From NCBI GenBank assembly GCA_905183005.1, contig CAJJDO010000121.1:248001-312000 (forward strand): 64,000 nucleotides of DNA. Reading direction: 5' to 3'. Made by a program: the position numbers and the translations under genes. Shown here one piece after another: positions 24,827 through 36,300 of this stretch (position 1 is its first letter; the number at the start of each line of letters is the position of its first letter). Origin of the DNA: Paramecium pentaurelia. Lineage: Eukaryota > Ciliophora > Oligohymenophorea > Peniculida > Parameciidae. The notes under the pieces were generated by a model. That model saw nothing but the letters and a program-made list of their open reading frames with translations, ran no database searches and was not told the origin of the DNA.

Positions 24827-26310
24827 ATGTAAGATCTAAGGTGTACTATTGCAGATCATAATAAAAAAAAGTTTGTATCAATTACTCTTTAGAAGGAAGC
24901 TGAAAAAAGATTATTCTGTTTTCAGTGTTAAAGTGATGCTATTGGTGGAGATTTTACAAAATCATAATTAGTAAGCAAACTTAAACTATGTGATTTGGAT
25001 GAAGTTATGGAAGGAAATGCTTATTCTGTATATAATTGGCCAGCTGATGACGAAGGTATCAAGGTCAAAGACTTCTTAGTTGGATATAAGGTAATTGTTG
25101 AATGTAACTTTCTTTAGAGTATTGAATAATATAGAAAGGATATAGAAGATTTCTTTCTTCAAATGAAATAAAAATTGAATGAATAAGTGGAGAATGTTAA
25201 ACAACTTTTGGTGGAAGCACTAAATGCAACTTAATTCATGAAAGATGAAAAACTTAAATAAGAAGAGCCAGAAAAGAAGGATGCCAAAAAGGATGATAAG
25301 AAGGAAACAAAGAAAGATGATAAGAAAGAAACAAAGAAAGATGATAAGAAAGACACAAAAAAGGATGATAAAAAAGATGAGAAAAAAGATCTAAAGAAAG
25401 AAGGTATTTATAATTCTTATATTAAATAGATGAGAAAATAGATTTAACACCAACCATTGAAAATTTAAAGAAACATTATGATACTATTTATGATCTTACA
25501 AAAATCAAAACTATTATTAAAGAAAATGTTAAGAGTGATCCAAATCTCTTGAGTGCAAAAATCAATGATTATTTAAATGATCAAAAAAGATCTGAATAAA
25601 TTATTAATATGAGAAAAGTCTTTTAAGGTGTCATGTCTGGAAAAGTTGGAATTAATTAAATTACATTACATAAATAGGTATTTGAAAGTTATTGGGAATA
25701 AATTTAGAATAGTATTTAATAATGGCCTGTAATCAATTTTTATTAAATATTAGTATAAATTTGGGAAACCTCAATGGAAATTAACACCTTCTAAAGCAGA
25801 TGAATCTAAACTAATTAAATAATTGGCAGATGATTTTAAAGAATGTGCTGGAGCTGGATTATAATCTTAGATTATTTATTCTGATATAAGTTTTAGTGAA
25901 GGTTAACATGGTTGCATAGTATTATTTAAAGAATTTGATTAAAAGAGAGCTGGAGCAAATGGTAATTTTTATGTAGGAGTTGTACCAGAAGATTCTAAAG
26001 ATAAATCTCCATATGGACATGGTTATAGAAAAGATTTATTTAGTCAAAATGGGGAAGGATTGAATGTAAGAATAGGAACTGATTTCAATAATGTTTTTAA
26101 AGTAATTCTAATTAAATAAATATTTAGATGCCTCCAAAATTATTAGCTGTTAAATTGGATATTGATAACAATTACTTTGAAATTTGTGATGGCAAACGTA
26201 CAGTAGTTTATGGATTGGAAAAGGATAGCAAATTGAAAGATCAAAAGTGGAGAATCTATTTTTGGTGGAATATAGCAGCTGATAGAATCTAATTAATTCA
26301 CAGTTATTGA
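24827..26310 (+). CDS. Zinc-binding, Lys/Asp-repeat protein with SPRY-like C-terminus
   Basis: 458 residues after removal of introns of 26, 30, 25 and 26 nt (exact multiple of three). The N-terminus has a B-box-like metal site: C-x4-H ('CTIADH') then 'CFQC'. A coiled-coil segment follows. Residues ~145-190 are a run of KKDDKKETKKDDKK repeats encoded by a 24-27 bp DNA repeat at about 25270-25395. The C-terminal ~150 residues resemble a SPRY/B30.2 fold ('GCIVLFKEFDQKRAGANGNF', 'GEGLNVRIGTDFN', 'LLAVKLDIDNNYFEI'), the layout of TRIM-like proteins lacking a RING. Ciliates carry many such proteins; function unknown. The upstream EF-hand blocks could be a 5' part of the same gene, but I could not connect them. 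Confidence 0.7.
25270..25395 (+). repeat. In-frame minisatellite coding K/D/E-rich repeats
   Basis: Imperfect tandem units of about 24-27 bp built on 'aaagatgataagaaagaaaca', repeated roughly four to five times. They encode alternating Lys-Lys-Asp-Asp/Glu-Thr blocks. Lies wholly within the preceding coding region. Confidence 0.8.
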
Positions 26311-26382
26311 GCCAAGTTTATTTTTATTAACAAAATAAATATAGTTTTAAATTTAATCAAACCATCCAAACCAACATAAAAT

Positions 26383-27641
26383 ATGTCTAAGTAATTTAAA
26401 TAAGTAATTACACTAACTCTATTCTTAGAATCCATAAAATTCATTCAATAAACTATTCAATGTATAAATTTCTGTAACTTCCAGATTAAAGATTTATGAT
26501 GTGTCTAGAACATCTAAACCCCTCCAAAATTTATCCAATATTCCAATTCGTACTTAAGAGGATTAAATCAAGAAAACTTAAACAAAATCACCTTTAAGAT
26601 AGAATTTTCAAAAGAACCCTCTTGAAAATAAATCATCTATATAAAATTTAGATGAGAAGTCTATTAATAAGGGGAAATCTCCATTATCAAGAAATATTAA
26701 GACTTCAGAATAATAATAATAGTTATAATCTGATAAACAATCGACACAATAAAAATAAACAATTCAATTCAAAAATAATGAACAAGATTAACTCAATACA
26801 AATTAATAAAATGTTTTAAAATCATAATAAAATATAAAACAATAAGATGTTCTTATTTAATAAAAATAATAAATTAACCTTTAAAAATAATCTGTTTAAC
26901 AAAAATCATAGAATAATTAATAATAATTAACTAGACCAAAAACAACAACAAAATCTTAATTATAATTGAAGTAAATAATCTAATAAGATTAATAAATAAA
27001 TTCTACTTAATAAGATTAATTATTAAAAATGACTCATAAAACAAAATCATAGATGAATTTAAATTAAAAATAAGAATAACCAATCAAGAATAGATAGTAA
27101 TAGATTTTTTAAAGAAAATAGAGTATTGAGGATAAACTTTTATAATGTCCAGAGGGATGTGGAAGATCATTTAATGAAAATGCTTTAGAAAAACATTCAA
27201 AGGTATGAGTAAAGATACAAAATAATATAGATTTGCAAGAAGGTGTTTCAGTAGAAGAGAAAAGTGTTCAATTCGTAGATGTAAAGAATGATAGAAGTTG
27301 AGAATGGTGGATAAGATAGAGGTTGCCAAATGAAGAAGCAAGTGCATATATAGGCAAATAAATTAGGATAGAAGTAATAATAGTTAGTAAAAAATGAAAA
27401 ACCTAAATGGTAAGCATAAAGTGAAGCATTCAGAGCAATAATAAGATAGGCTAAGGGTTAGTAATTGACATAAGAAGAGTAGGTTTAATTGAATAGTGCT
27501 ATGGAGAGTGTTTAGGATTTGGTGTAATGCAAGTTTTGCAACAGAAAGTTTAATTCAGAGGTTGCTAAGAAACATATAGTTTTTTGTGAGACAAAAACAA
27601 AATAGTGTGGAAAGAGTGGAATGTAAAAGAAAAAGAAATGA
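26383..27641 (+). CDS. ZC2HC1-type zinc-finger protein, Gln/Asn-rich
   Basis: 401 residues after removing a 25 nt and a 28 nt intron (exact multiple of three). Residues ~20-240 are low-complexity Gln/Asn/Lys/Ser, where nearly every Gln is TAA or TAG. Two C2HC fingers follow. The first is 'CPEGCGRSFNENALEKHSKI' followed by Cys; the second is 'CKFCNRKFNSEVAKKHIVF' followed by Cys. The spacing C-x2/3-C-x12-H-x3-C fits the zf-C2HC_2 domain of the ZC2HC1 group. The linker between them is basic. Role unknown; relatives in protists are often cytoskeletal or ciliary. Confidence 0.85.
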
Positions 27642-27711
27642 TTATTTTAATTTTTAACAACTTATGAGAGGGAAGATTACTTAATAAAATAACATTTCAT
27701 TTGAGATAAAA

Positions 27712-29636
27712 ATGCGTTATCCTATGACAAATAAACACTCATCTCCATCAGGATCGCCAAGGAAGAGATTATTTTCAGCAAAGAGAGTGGGAAGTAAGGA
27801 ACAACAATAACAGAAATGCAAAGCTACTGCTTCTATAAAAACTGGATCATCAATAGAAACATTAAAGGAAGTATTATTGAAATAGACACAATTAAGTAAT
27901 AAGCATACAAACAACTTGAATTATTTTGTTCATAATAATAAAAGAGAGAGTTAAAATAAATTGGATACAAAGACAAGTGATTCAACAGAGAGAGTAAATA
28001 TACGATAAGGTACATTGTCTAAAGAAAAAACAACAATTTCAGAATTAACAACAAAAAAAACTAGTATAACTAGAAGTGAATTTGAATGGAATAAATGTTA
28101 ATTACCCATTACACCTTAAGTTTGTTTGACAAAATATGGTTATGCATTGACAGAATTTGAAAAGACTGAGATTCTGACATTTAAGAGAGTATAATTTGTT
28201 ATGTATGATTAGATTTATTGTATAGGAATAAATGCAAAGAAAATATCATAAACATAAAATAATTACAATGATGGATTTGACAATGCCTAAGGAGAATATT
28301 TATATACATTACATGATCATATTGGTTATAGATATGAATTGTTGGAACATGTAGGATCTGGTAGTTTTGGATAAGCATTCAAAGTTTTTGATCATAAGAG
28401 ACAATAAGTTCTATGTTTAAAAGTCATTAGAAATCAAAAGAAATTCTAGAATTAGGCTTTGGTTGAATTAAATATCTTATCCTTCATAAGAGACAAAGAT
28501 GAAGAGAATATTACAAATATTGTTAAAATTAAAGACTTTGTTATATTCAGAAATCATGTAGTAAGAACTCACAATTTTATATTCATAGTGTATTATATGT
28601 GAATTATTGTCACTTAATCTATACGAGCTGATCAAAAACAATAACTACCAAGGCTTATCATTAGAACTTATACGTAGATTTGCCATTTAAATACTTAATG
28701 CCCTTAACTTTTTGTACAAACATAAGATTATTCATTGTGATCTTAAACCAGAAAATATATTATTAAAATAACCAAATAAAAGTGGCATTAAGATAATTGA
28801 TTTTGGGAGTAGTTGCTTTGAAAATGAACGAATATATAGTTACATCTAATCAAGATATTATAGAGCTCCTGAAGTAATTTTTGGGATTCCATATGAAATG
28901 GGTATAGATATGTGGAGTTTTGGATGTATTATGGCTGAATTATATATTGGTTATCCTATTTTTCCTGGTGAAAATGAATAAGAATAAATTGCTTATATAA
29001 TGGAGGTAAAAGGTATCCCTGATTAATCATTAATTGAAGTATAATTACATTTAAATTATTTTATAGAAAGCAACTAGAAAGAAACATTTTTTCTCATCTA
29101 GTTCTCCTTATCAACCTTTGCCTTATAAAAATAAGAGAGGAAAGATTAGAGTTCCAAAATCAAAAGATTTATAATAAATATTGAAATGTCAGGATAAATT
29201 ATTTATTGATTTTCTAGATAAATGTTTTAATTGGGATCCTTAATAAAGAATGAAACCTATAGATGCTTTGATGCATTAATGGATATTGGAAGGATTACCT
29301 AAAGAAATAAGAACATAACACATAAAATATTTAGAATCAGAATAGATGACATAAAAGGTATTCTTCAAAAATAATGAAACAATTCGACATCATCATATAT
29401 CTGAACCTGAAATGGAAAAAAAGAAATCTAGTAGTAGTTATAGTTAAAAGAAATCAAAGGATAAAGATATTACTCTCACAACTCTCTATGGTAATATTAA
29501 TAATGATATTACACCATAAAACAAACGTATTCTATCATAATCATTTCATACTTCTAAAAATGGAAGTAATTAAAAGTATTAATAATATTTTCCTGGTACA
29601 ACAAAAAATTAACCATTAAAATACAAATTTTATTGA
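27712..29636 (+). CDS. DYRK-family dual-specificity protein kinase
   Basis: 621 residues after removing introns of 31 nt and 28 nt (exact multiple of three). A Ser/Lys-rich N-terminal ~220 residues precede the kinase. DYRK signatures: 'LTKYGYALTEFEKTEI' (DH-box-like NAPA region), 'HVGSGSFGQAFKVFDHK', 'IIHCDLKPENILL' (HCDLKPEN typical of DYRK/HIPK), 'IIDFGSSCFEN' and activation loop 'IYSYIQSRYYRAPEVIFG' with the Y-x-Y autophosphorylated tyrosine. DYRKs autophosphorylate that Tyr during folding and then act on Ser/Thr. The C-terminal tail is Ser/Lys-rich. Substrates unknown. Confidence 0.94.
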
Positions 29637-29710
29637 ATTTAAATATATATATATATCTATTTTATAACACTAAAAATATAGATAGATTTTAAATTAAAAA
29701 ATAATTAAAT

Positions 29711-32485
29711 ATGTAATTTTTATATATATTACTATTATTAATTTTAATGATAATTAAATATGGTTTTACTGCAACAGGTAGAAGAATAAATAAAATACTT
29801 AAAGATGTTGATAAAGATTATTCAAAAGTGTTTAAATATCAACTCTAGAAAATGAAGATAAAGGATATGTCTAAAAAGTATATCAATATATAAGATTCAT
29901 AATAAAAAATAGAACATTTAACTAAACCACATAATCTCAATAAATATATTAAATAGTAATTTAAAAAGTCAATTGATAAAGTAATAGAAAAGGAAGTAAG
30001 TAGAATATAAAGATAAGAAGTAGAAGATAAAAAATTGAAATGGGTAGAAAATGCATATATGACAGAAGAAGTGAAAAAATTTGAAAAATTATTATTTCAA
30101 AAAAATGAACGTCTAAGACTTATCAGATAAGAAGAGAATAGAGTACATAATCATTTACCTCATTAATATTTGTAAGAATAAGGTGAAATTGAATATTTGT
30201 AATTGAATTCGCAACATTAATAATATAAAACAACATTAAATTAATTGCATAATTAAAGAATTACAGAAATGAGAGAAAATATAAACAATCCATATGGATT
30301 ATTAATAAAAAGTTAATTATTAGTATAATATCCAAATTTAAAATAAATAATTGAATCTCATTTACCAAAACTTGAGAATACTCATATTGATGAATTTGTA
30401 GAAGAATTAAAATCAAAAGTTGATTCAAGTACTAGTCTAATTGATTGGGATTCTGTTAAATAATTCTATATAGGAATGTAATAATAAAGAGATAATTCTT
30501 TAATTGTATTCTCTTAACATTAATCAAGTGTAAATGTTATACATGATTACTAAAATTATTTGATGGATAAATTTTATAATAATTCACTTTAAATGAGAAC
30601 AAAAGGATAAATTTAATTTGCTGATCTTACAGAAGAAGAATGTGTTAGATATATTAAATATGATATAAGTACTCCTGAAATTTTAATGAGATTGGTTTCA
30701 ACTATGGATTAAATTCCTGATCAATTTACTCCTAAAATTGCATCATCAATCTTACAAAAACTAGTAGTTGTTAAAAAAGATAATTTAGCACTTTTAGCTG
30801 ATGATAGATACAGAGCCTTATTGAATTATATTGCTAGAAGTGAATACGATGATCAAACTTTATCATAAACTATTTTAGCATTAAGTCTCTTATAACCTAA
30901 ATCAATACAAACTGTCTATGATAAATTATCATATCATTTATATGATAATTTAGCAATTCAACTTATTCCAAGAATTAAATAATTATCTAATTCTTAATTT
31001 TCAATGATTGTAAGGAATTTTCATTCATTGCCATTATCAAAAAATCTATAACTCTAAAACCTTTTAGTTTAAGATATCATAAAAAATAGAATTAATAATA
31101 ATTTAAGTGTTTATGAAGCTGAATCATTTATATCATTCTTATCAAGACCTTTAATGAATGATTAAAATTTAAGTATTGTTGTGTATAATTTAACTCAAAC
31201 TCTATTATGTTAACCCAATTCAATCTTAGATATTGATCAAGATACTCTAGTAATATTGTCTTCTACTCTTTTAAAATTAGATGATAATAAATAAATTTCA
31301 TCATTATTAAAAAGTAATTCAAAAAATCTTTAATCAGCAATAGAATCTTGTGAATGTAAACATTTAGCTTAATTTTCTTTGCTTTTATCCAAATTAGATA
31401 TACATAGAAGTCATGATTTAGTTTAATAAACTAAAAAGAGATTTGTTGAAATTATTACTTATAGGAAAAAGGAATAAGATGAATTTGATATAGCTATGAC
31501 TATATCATCTTTAAGTCAAATAGATATCAAAATGATGTATCCTATTAGAAGAGTAAATGAAGTGATATTGTTACAAACTGTATTTAATAGGTATCCTTAT
31601 AGTTACAAATCAGCTAATCATGTTCCATATGAAAAATTAATCAATCTATTATAATCATATGATAAAATGTTTACAGAGAAAAGTTTGATTATAATATTTC
31701 ACAGTTTAATAACTATTGGTCATATACATAAAGATGCATTCTTATAATCACTTTAATAAGTCTAAGATACATAATACTTATTCCCATTATTAATACAATT
31801 AAATACATTAGATCACAATTTAGATTAAGTTATTTCAAAATTTAATTAATAATCCAATCCATCTATTTAAGGAGTTCTTTTCTATTTATAAGCTATGTTC
31901 TATTTTAATAAATTATAAGTTTCTGATTTAGAAAAAGTTGATCCAACAAAAATTTAAGAATTAGATCAAACTAGTAGATGTTTTTTGATGATGCTTATTA
32001 CTTCACTTCCAAAATGTGAGATTGGATAATAGATATATAATGAATTAATTCTTGCTTTAGATCCATAATATATAGAATAAAAATATTTATTATTATTATC
32101 TAGAATATAATGTGATCATCAATAAGGGGAATTATAATTATTACTTACATAAATGAGATAATAAGCTACTTAAAGAAATAGTGAAATTGGAATTGAAAAG
32201 TATTTACCTTAATAAGTTATATAATAAGTAGCTGACTTATTTGTTAAACAAGGTCATTAAGTATAAAAGAATGTTTTATTTCCCTTATTCTAATCTGATT
32301 TATTGATTGATAATAAGATTGCCTTCTAATTCATTTCTGTTAATGAAATGATAGATTGTGGAGGTTAATTCTAATTTACTGGAATATAAAAACTATTAAG
32401 AAGAAGAACTAATGTTAATTATATTATTTATGAAGAATTTATTAGAAGTCAAGATCAATTTTAGTATCTAAAATAATTTTTATGA
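29711..32485 (+). CDS. Long helical protein with C-terminal RAP-like domain (FASTK-like)
   Basis: Single exon of 924 residues, unusual here for having no intron. A hydrophobic N-terminal segment ('LYILLLLILMIIKYGF') could be a signal anchor or a mitochondrial import sequence. The middle is Gln/Lys-rich, then helical repeats fill ~300-850. The last ~60 residues ('NKIAFQFISVNEMIDCGGQ', 'KLLRRRTNVNYIIYEEFIR', 'FQYLKQFL') match the general RAP-domain pattern (basic helix, hydrophobic strand, bulky residue plus acidic pair, trailing helix). RAP/FASTK proteins process mitochondrial or plastid RNA. The assignment rests on pattern, not alignment. The stop lies just before the duplicated aquaporin block. 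Confidence 0.6.
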
Positions 32486-32559
32486 TCAGTTATAAAATTG
32501 TGTGTTATTTATGTTAAAATTACATATTATAGTGTATTATTTATGTTAAAATTAAATAA

Positions 32560-33670
32560 TATATTGCATTTTTTTTTGATTCAAATGAATTTCAATTCAA
32601 ATTTAAACTACCCATTATTTGATTAAAATTATTTATAATTTCACAGTCTCTTAATTTATTTCTTATAAAAGAGTTCAAAAAACACACTTGCACCAAATCC
32701 TCCACCCAATGGACCACCTACAAATACCCACAAAAATTCCATTCTCTATCTATCTCCAGTTTAAAATGATTAAAACAATTATAAGGATACTGCCATTCCA
32801 GGATTCAAACAACCTTTAGTAGATTAAAACTTTTATTTGTACCTCCAGAATGAAATGTAAATCCTCTTGAAAAATACAATGCTAACGCTACTAAAACATA
32901 AGTTGTCATTGGTTATCCTCCTGGTGTTAATGTGGTTTCTGAATCTGTTTATATTAGAATAAAAAGAATAAACGTGAATGTTCCAAATGCCTCACCACTA
33001 AAATCTGAAAGTATCCAACTATATTCTGTACTCTTTACTTAAGGACTATCAACTTCATTCAATATCAAATAACAACAACAAGCCCCACATAATGCCCCAG
33101 TAAATTATGCTAACCAATATAACACTGCTTATCCAAAATTGATTCTTCTTGAAAGTAACATTGCCATAGTAACAGCAGGGTTTACATGTGCTCCTGAAAA
33201 TGGTCCAGCCAAACACACAGATGCAAAGAAAAATAATGCCAAAAATTCATCAGATCCTTATGAACATATAATTCTTATATTAAGAAATGCCTTTTTACCC
33301 ATATGCAAATAAAGCCATTCCAAAAAACTCAAAAAGGAAAATTCGCATCTCTTCTTTTGATTTCCCTTAAGTTGGAATGATATTTTTTATATCTGACTCT
33401 TAAGGTGTAAATTAAGTTCGTTTAATTATTTTTGTGTCTTAACTCATAATTAATATATAAATATATATGTAATTAAATATATTTATTTATATTACATTCT
33501 TATATAGTATCTATCAATTATAATATCCACAACTTTTATAACATTTGATTAAAATTTATAATTATTTTACACTCTAAATCATATACTTCTAAGATTTCTA
33601 TTAATTACAAAGTAAATATTAATAACATCATCTTTAATTCTTATATAATTTTAAAACTTTACTATGGATA
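32560..33670. repeat. 1,111-bp perfect repeat, copy 1 (left of N)
   Basis: Identical, as far as I can read, to 33672-34782 at an offset of 1,112 bp. It contains the whole aquaporin gene, its upstream region and the first 7 bp of the next gene's coding sequence (ATGGATA). It ends exactly at the single N. No divergence between copies and the N junction point to an assembly overlap. Confidence 0.95.
32641..33447 (-). CDS. Aquaporin (MIP family), copy 1
   Basis: 250 residues after introns of 25 and 29 nt (exact multiple of three). Six-helix channel with the first pore box 'GAHVNPAVTMAM' canonical and the second altered, 'GCLNPGMAVS' (NPG instead of NPA). A basic cytoplasmic N-terminus (MSQDTKIIKR...) precedes helix 1 ('FLFEFFGMALFAYG'). 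The end is basic, 'FELFYKKQIKRL'. It conducts water or small solutes across a membrane, perhaps contractile-vacuole related in a freshwater ciliate (inference). The second copy at 33753-34559 is identical. Confidence 0.92.
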
Positions 33671-33671
33671 N
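33671..33671. other. Assembly gap (single N)
   Basis: The only ambiguous base in the window. It joins two identical 1,111-bp blocks end to end, typical of two contigs whose overlapping ends were scaffolded but not merged. Confidence 0.95.
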
Positions 33672-34782
33672 TATATTGCATTTTTTTTTGATTCAAATGA
33701 ATTTCAATTCAAATTTAAACTACCCATTATTTGATTAAAATTATTTATAATTTCACAGTCTCTTAATTTATTTCTTATAAAAGAGTTCAAAAAACACACT
33801 TGCACCAAATCCTCCACCCAATGGACCACCTACAAATACCCACAAAAATTCCATTCTCTATCTATCTCCAGTTTAAAATGATTAAAACAATTATAAGGAT
33901 ACTGCCATTCCAGGATTCAAACAACCTTTAGTAGATTAAAACTTTTATTTGTACCTCCAGAATGAAATGTAAATCCTCTTGAAAAATACAATGCTAACGC
34001 TACTAAAACATAAGTTGTCATTGGTTATCCTCCTGGTGTTAATGTGGTTTCTGAATCTGTTTATATTAGAATAAAAAGAATAAACGTGAATGTTCCAAAT
34101 GCCTCACCACTAAAATCTGAAAGTATCCAACTATATTCTGTACTCTTTACTTAAGGACTATCAACTTCATTCAATATCAAATAACAACAACAAGCCCCAC
34201 ATAATGCCCCAGTAAATTATGCTAACCAATATAACACTGCTTATCCAAAATTGATTCTTCTTGAAAGTAACATTGCCATAGTAACAGCAGGGTTTACATG
34301 TGCTCCTGAAAATGGTCCAGCCAAACACACAGATGCAAAGAAAAATAATGCCAAAAATTCATCAGATCCTTATGAACATATAATTCTTATATTAAGAAAT
34401 GCCTTTTTACCCATATGCAAATAAAGCCATTCCAAAAAACTCAAAAAGGAAAATTCGCATCTCTTCTTTTGATTTCCCTTAAGTTGGAATGATATTTTTT
34501 ATATCTGACTCTTAAGGTGTAAATTAAGTTCGTTTAATTATTTTTGTGTCTTAACTCATAATTAATATATAAATATATATGTAATTAAATATATTTATTT
34601 ATATTACATTCTTATATAGTATCTATCAATTATAATATCCACAACTTTTATAACATTTGATTAAAATTTATAATTATTTTACACTCTAAATCATATACTT
34701 CTAAGATTTCTATTAATTACAAAGTAAATATTAATAACATCATCTTTAATTCTTATATAATTTTAAAACTTTACTATGGATA
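33672..34782. repeat. 1,111-bp perfect repeat, copy 2 (right of N)
   Basis: Second copy of the block at 32560-33670. It continues without interruption into unique sequence and a full downstream gene, so this copy carries the true right-hand junction. Copy 1 carries the true left-hand junction. Confidence 0.95.
33753..34559 (-). CDS. Aquaporin (MIP family), copy 2, probably the same locus as copy 1
   Basis: Same sequence, introns and motifs (NPA then NPG) as the gene at 32641-33447, shifted by 1,112 bp. Paramecium duplicates normally diverge at third positions; complete identity including introns and flanks argues that the genome has a single gene here. Confidence 0.6.
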
Positions 34783-35311
34783 GTTTAAATAGAAGGTCTT
34801 TGAATATTCTAAATCTTATTAATTTGATTCTAAAATTAAAAGAATTTCTGAGAATTAGTTAATTATTTTTTTATTTATTCTGTTCAGAATTGATGAAAGG
34901 GCCAAAGTAAAATGTATTAATTATTTATTACTTCAAAAGCTTTACAAACTAGAAAATTATATAGTTTTTTAGAAGCCAGTTCAGATATCACCTCCATCTA
35001 CACCAGAAGAAATTTATACAATACAACCTAAACCTAGCTTAAGCACTTTAAAGAAAAAAAGTACTAATATGGAAACAAGCAGCTCAAACTAATAATAAAA
35101 TCATTAAGACAATAATAATGCCAATTCACCTAATTTTCCATAGAGTGTTTCTCCAAAAAGGTTAGGTGAATAATGTGTATCTCCTTTGAAATTAATGAGA
35201 AATACTTATGATAATATTGACAGTCCAATCTCAAGACGTTTACCTAATAGAAGAGCAACTAAATTATGTACTAAAGTTTTGTAAAAATATAAAAATAAGT
35301 ATTTTATATGA
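34776..35311 (+). CDS. Small basic Ser/Asn/Pro-rich protein of unknown function
   Basis: 159 residues after introns of 30 and 26 nt (exact multiple of three). The N-terminus is helical ('NLINLILKLKEFLRI'), the middle is rich in Pro/Ser/Asn ('VQISPPSTPEEIYT', 'NSPNFPQSVSPKRLG') with several SP sites, and the C-terminus is basic ('RRLPNRRATKLCTKVLQKYK'). Possible phosphoregulated, nuclear or cytoskeletal adaptor; no family recognised. The first seven coding bases also appear before the N, as the end of repeat copy 1. It is divergent from aquaporin. Confidence 0.65.
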
Positions 35312-36300
35312 TGCTTTTATCTCTTCAATAAAGAATATGAATAATATCTAATTTATATAATTTCTTAGAATTTAATAAATATGAAACTCTTACACTTGTT
35401 AAGAATTAAAAAAAAAAAAATAATTATTAAAACTGATTCAAACAAAATGACTATTTTATCAATTTTAATTATAATTCAATATATTACCTAAGTATTATAT
35501 CTAAACAACACCATAATGATAAAATTTGAATAAAAATAAATCAAGAAGAATTTCTCATGAATAATAATGGATTCCTATTTTTATTAATCTTTTAAATATT
35601 CTATAATAATTTTATAATATCTATTTCTTATATAATATCTAAATTATTAAATCACAAAATTAACTATAATAATTTACAATGAGTGAAATTAGCATTTTGA
35701 CATAATTTATAACAAAATAACAACTGATTTATATAAATATGTTAATTTAATAAATTTCGCATTAATGGAATGATTTTTTGTATAAATTATTTTTAATTTA
35801 ATCTATACTTAAATAGTCAATTATAATAAATTAATTTTGAGATTTAATTATGATATTTAATTTTCATCCAATCAGATAAAGGGTTTACTACATTTTAATT
35901 TCATACAAATGCCTATTAATATCATTATTTATTGATAAAAAAATGTTATCTCATCTTAAAATGATAATTTATCTCTTTTAGAATCAATATGTGTGACACT
36001 TCATTGATTTATCAATATCACTGTAAACTGTTCCATTTTATTTATTATCAAAGATATTTATAATAATTAAGATACCTCATAATTGAAATCTAAGAGAGCC
36101 TATAAACTGATTATTTACAATTTTATATTATTTTTTTTTTAAATAAGTGATTAAGAAATCAAACAATGTTATCCCTTATATATAATTATGTTAATTTAAT
36201 AGAAATAAAAAGTAAAATATATTGTTACATATTAAAATAGATTAAAGTTCTTAGAATATTACATAATATTGAATAAAATGATTATAAAAATGTTTAATTA
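35312..36300. other. Intergenic, about 990 bp, nothing recognised
   Basis: Very AT-rich, with frequent TGA in all frames on both strands and several homopolymer runs. No coding, RNA or repeat signal could be supported. It is one of the longest empty stretches in the window and lies between convergent genes. Confidence 0.5.

Noticed and set aside
32500..32560. Twofold repeat of 'ttatttatgttaaaatta' after the RAP-like gene
   Set aside because: Short, AT-only local repeat in probable 3' UTR; not distinguishable from low-complexity sequence.
32641..34559. Recent tandem duplication of the aquaporin gene
   Set aside because: Both copies are identical including introns and flanks and meet at an N; contig overlap is simpler.
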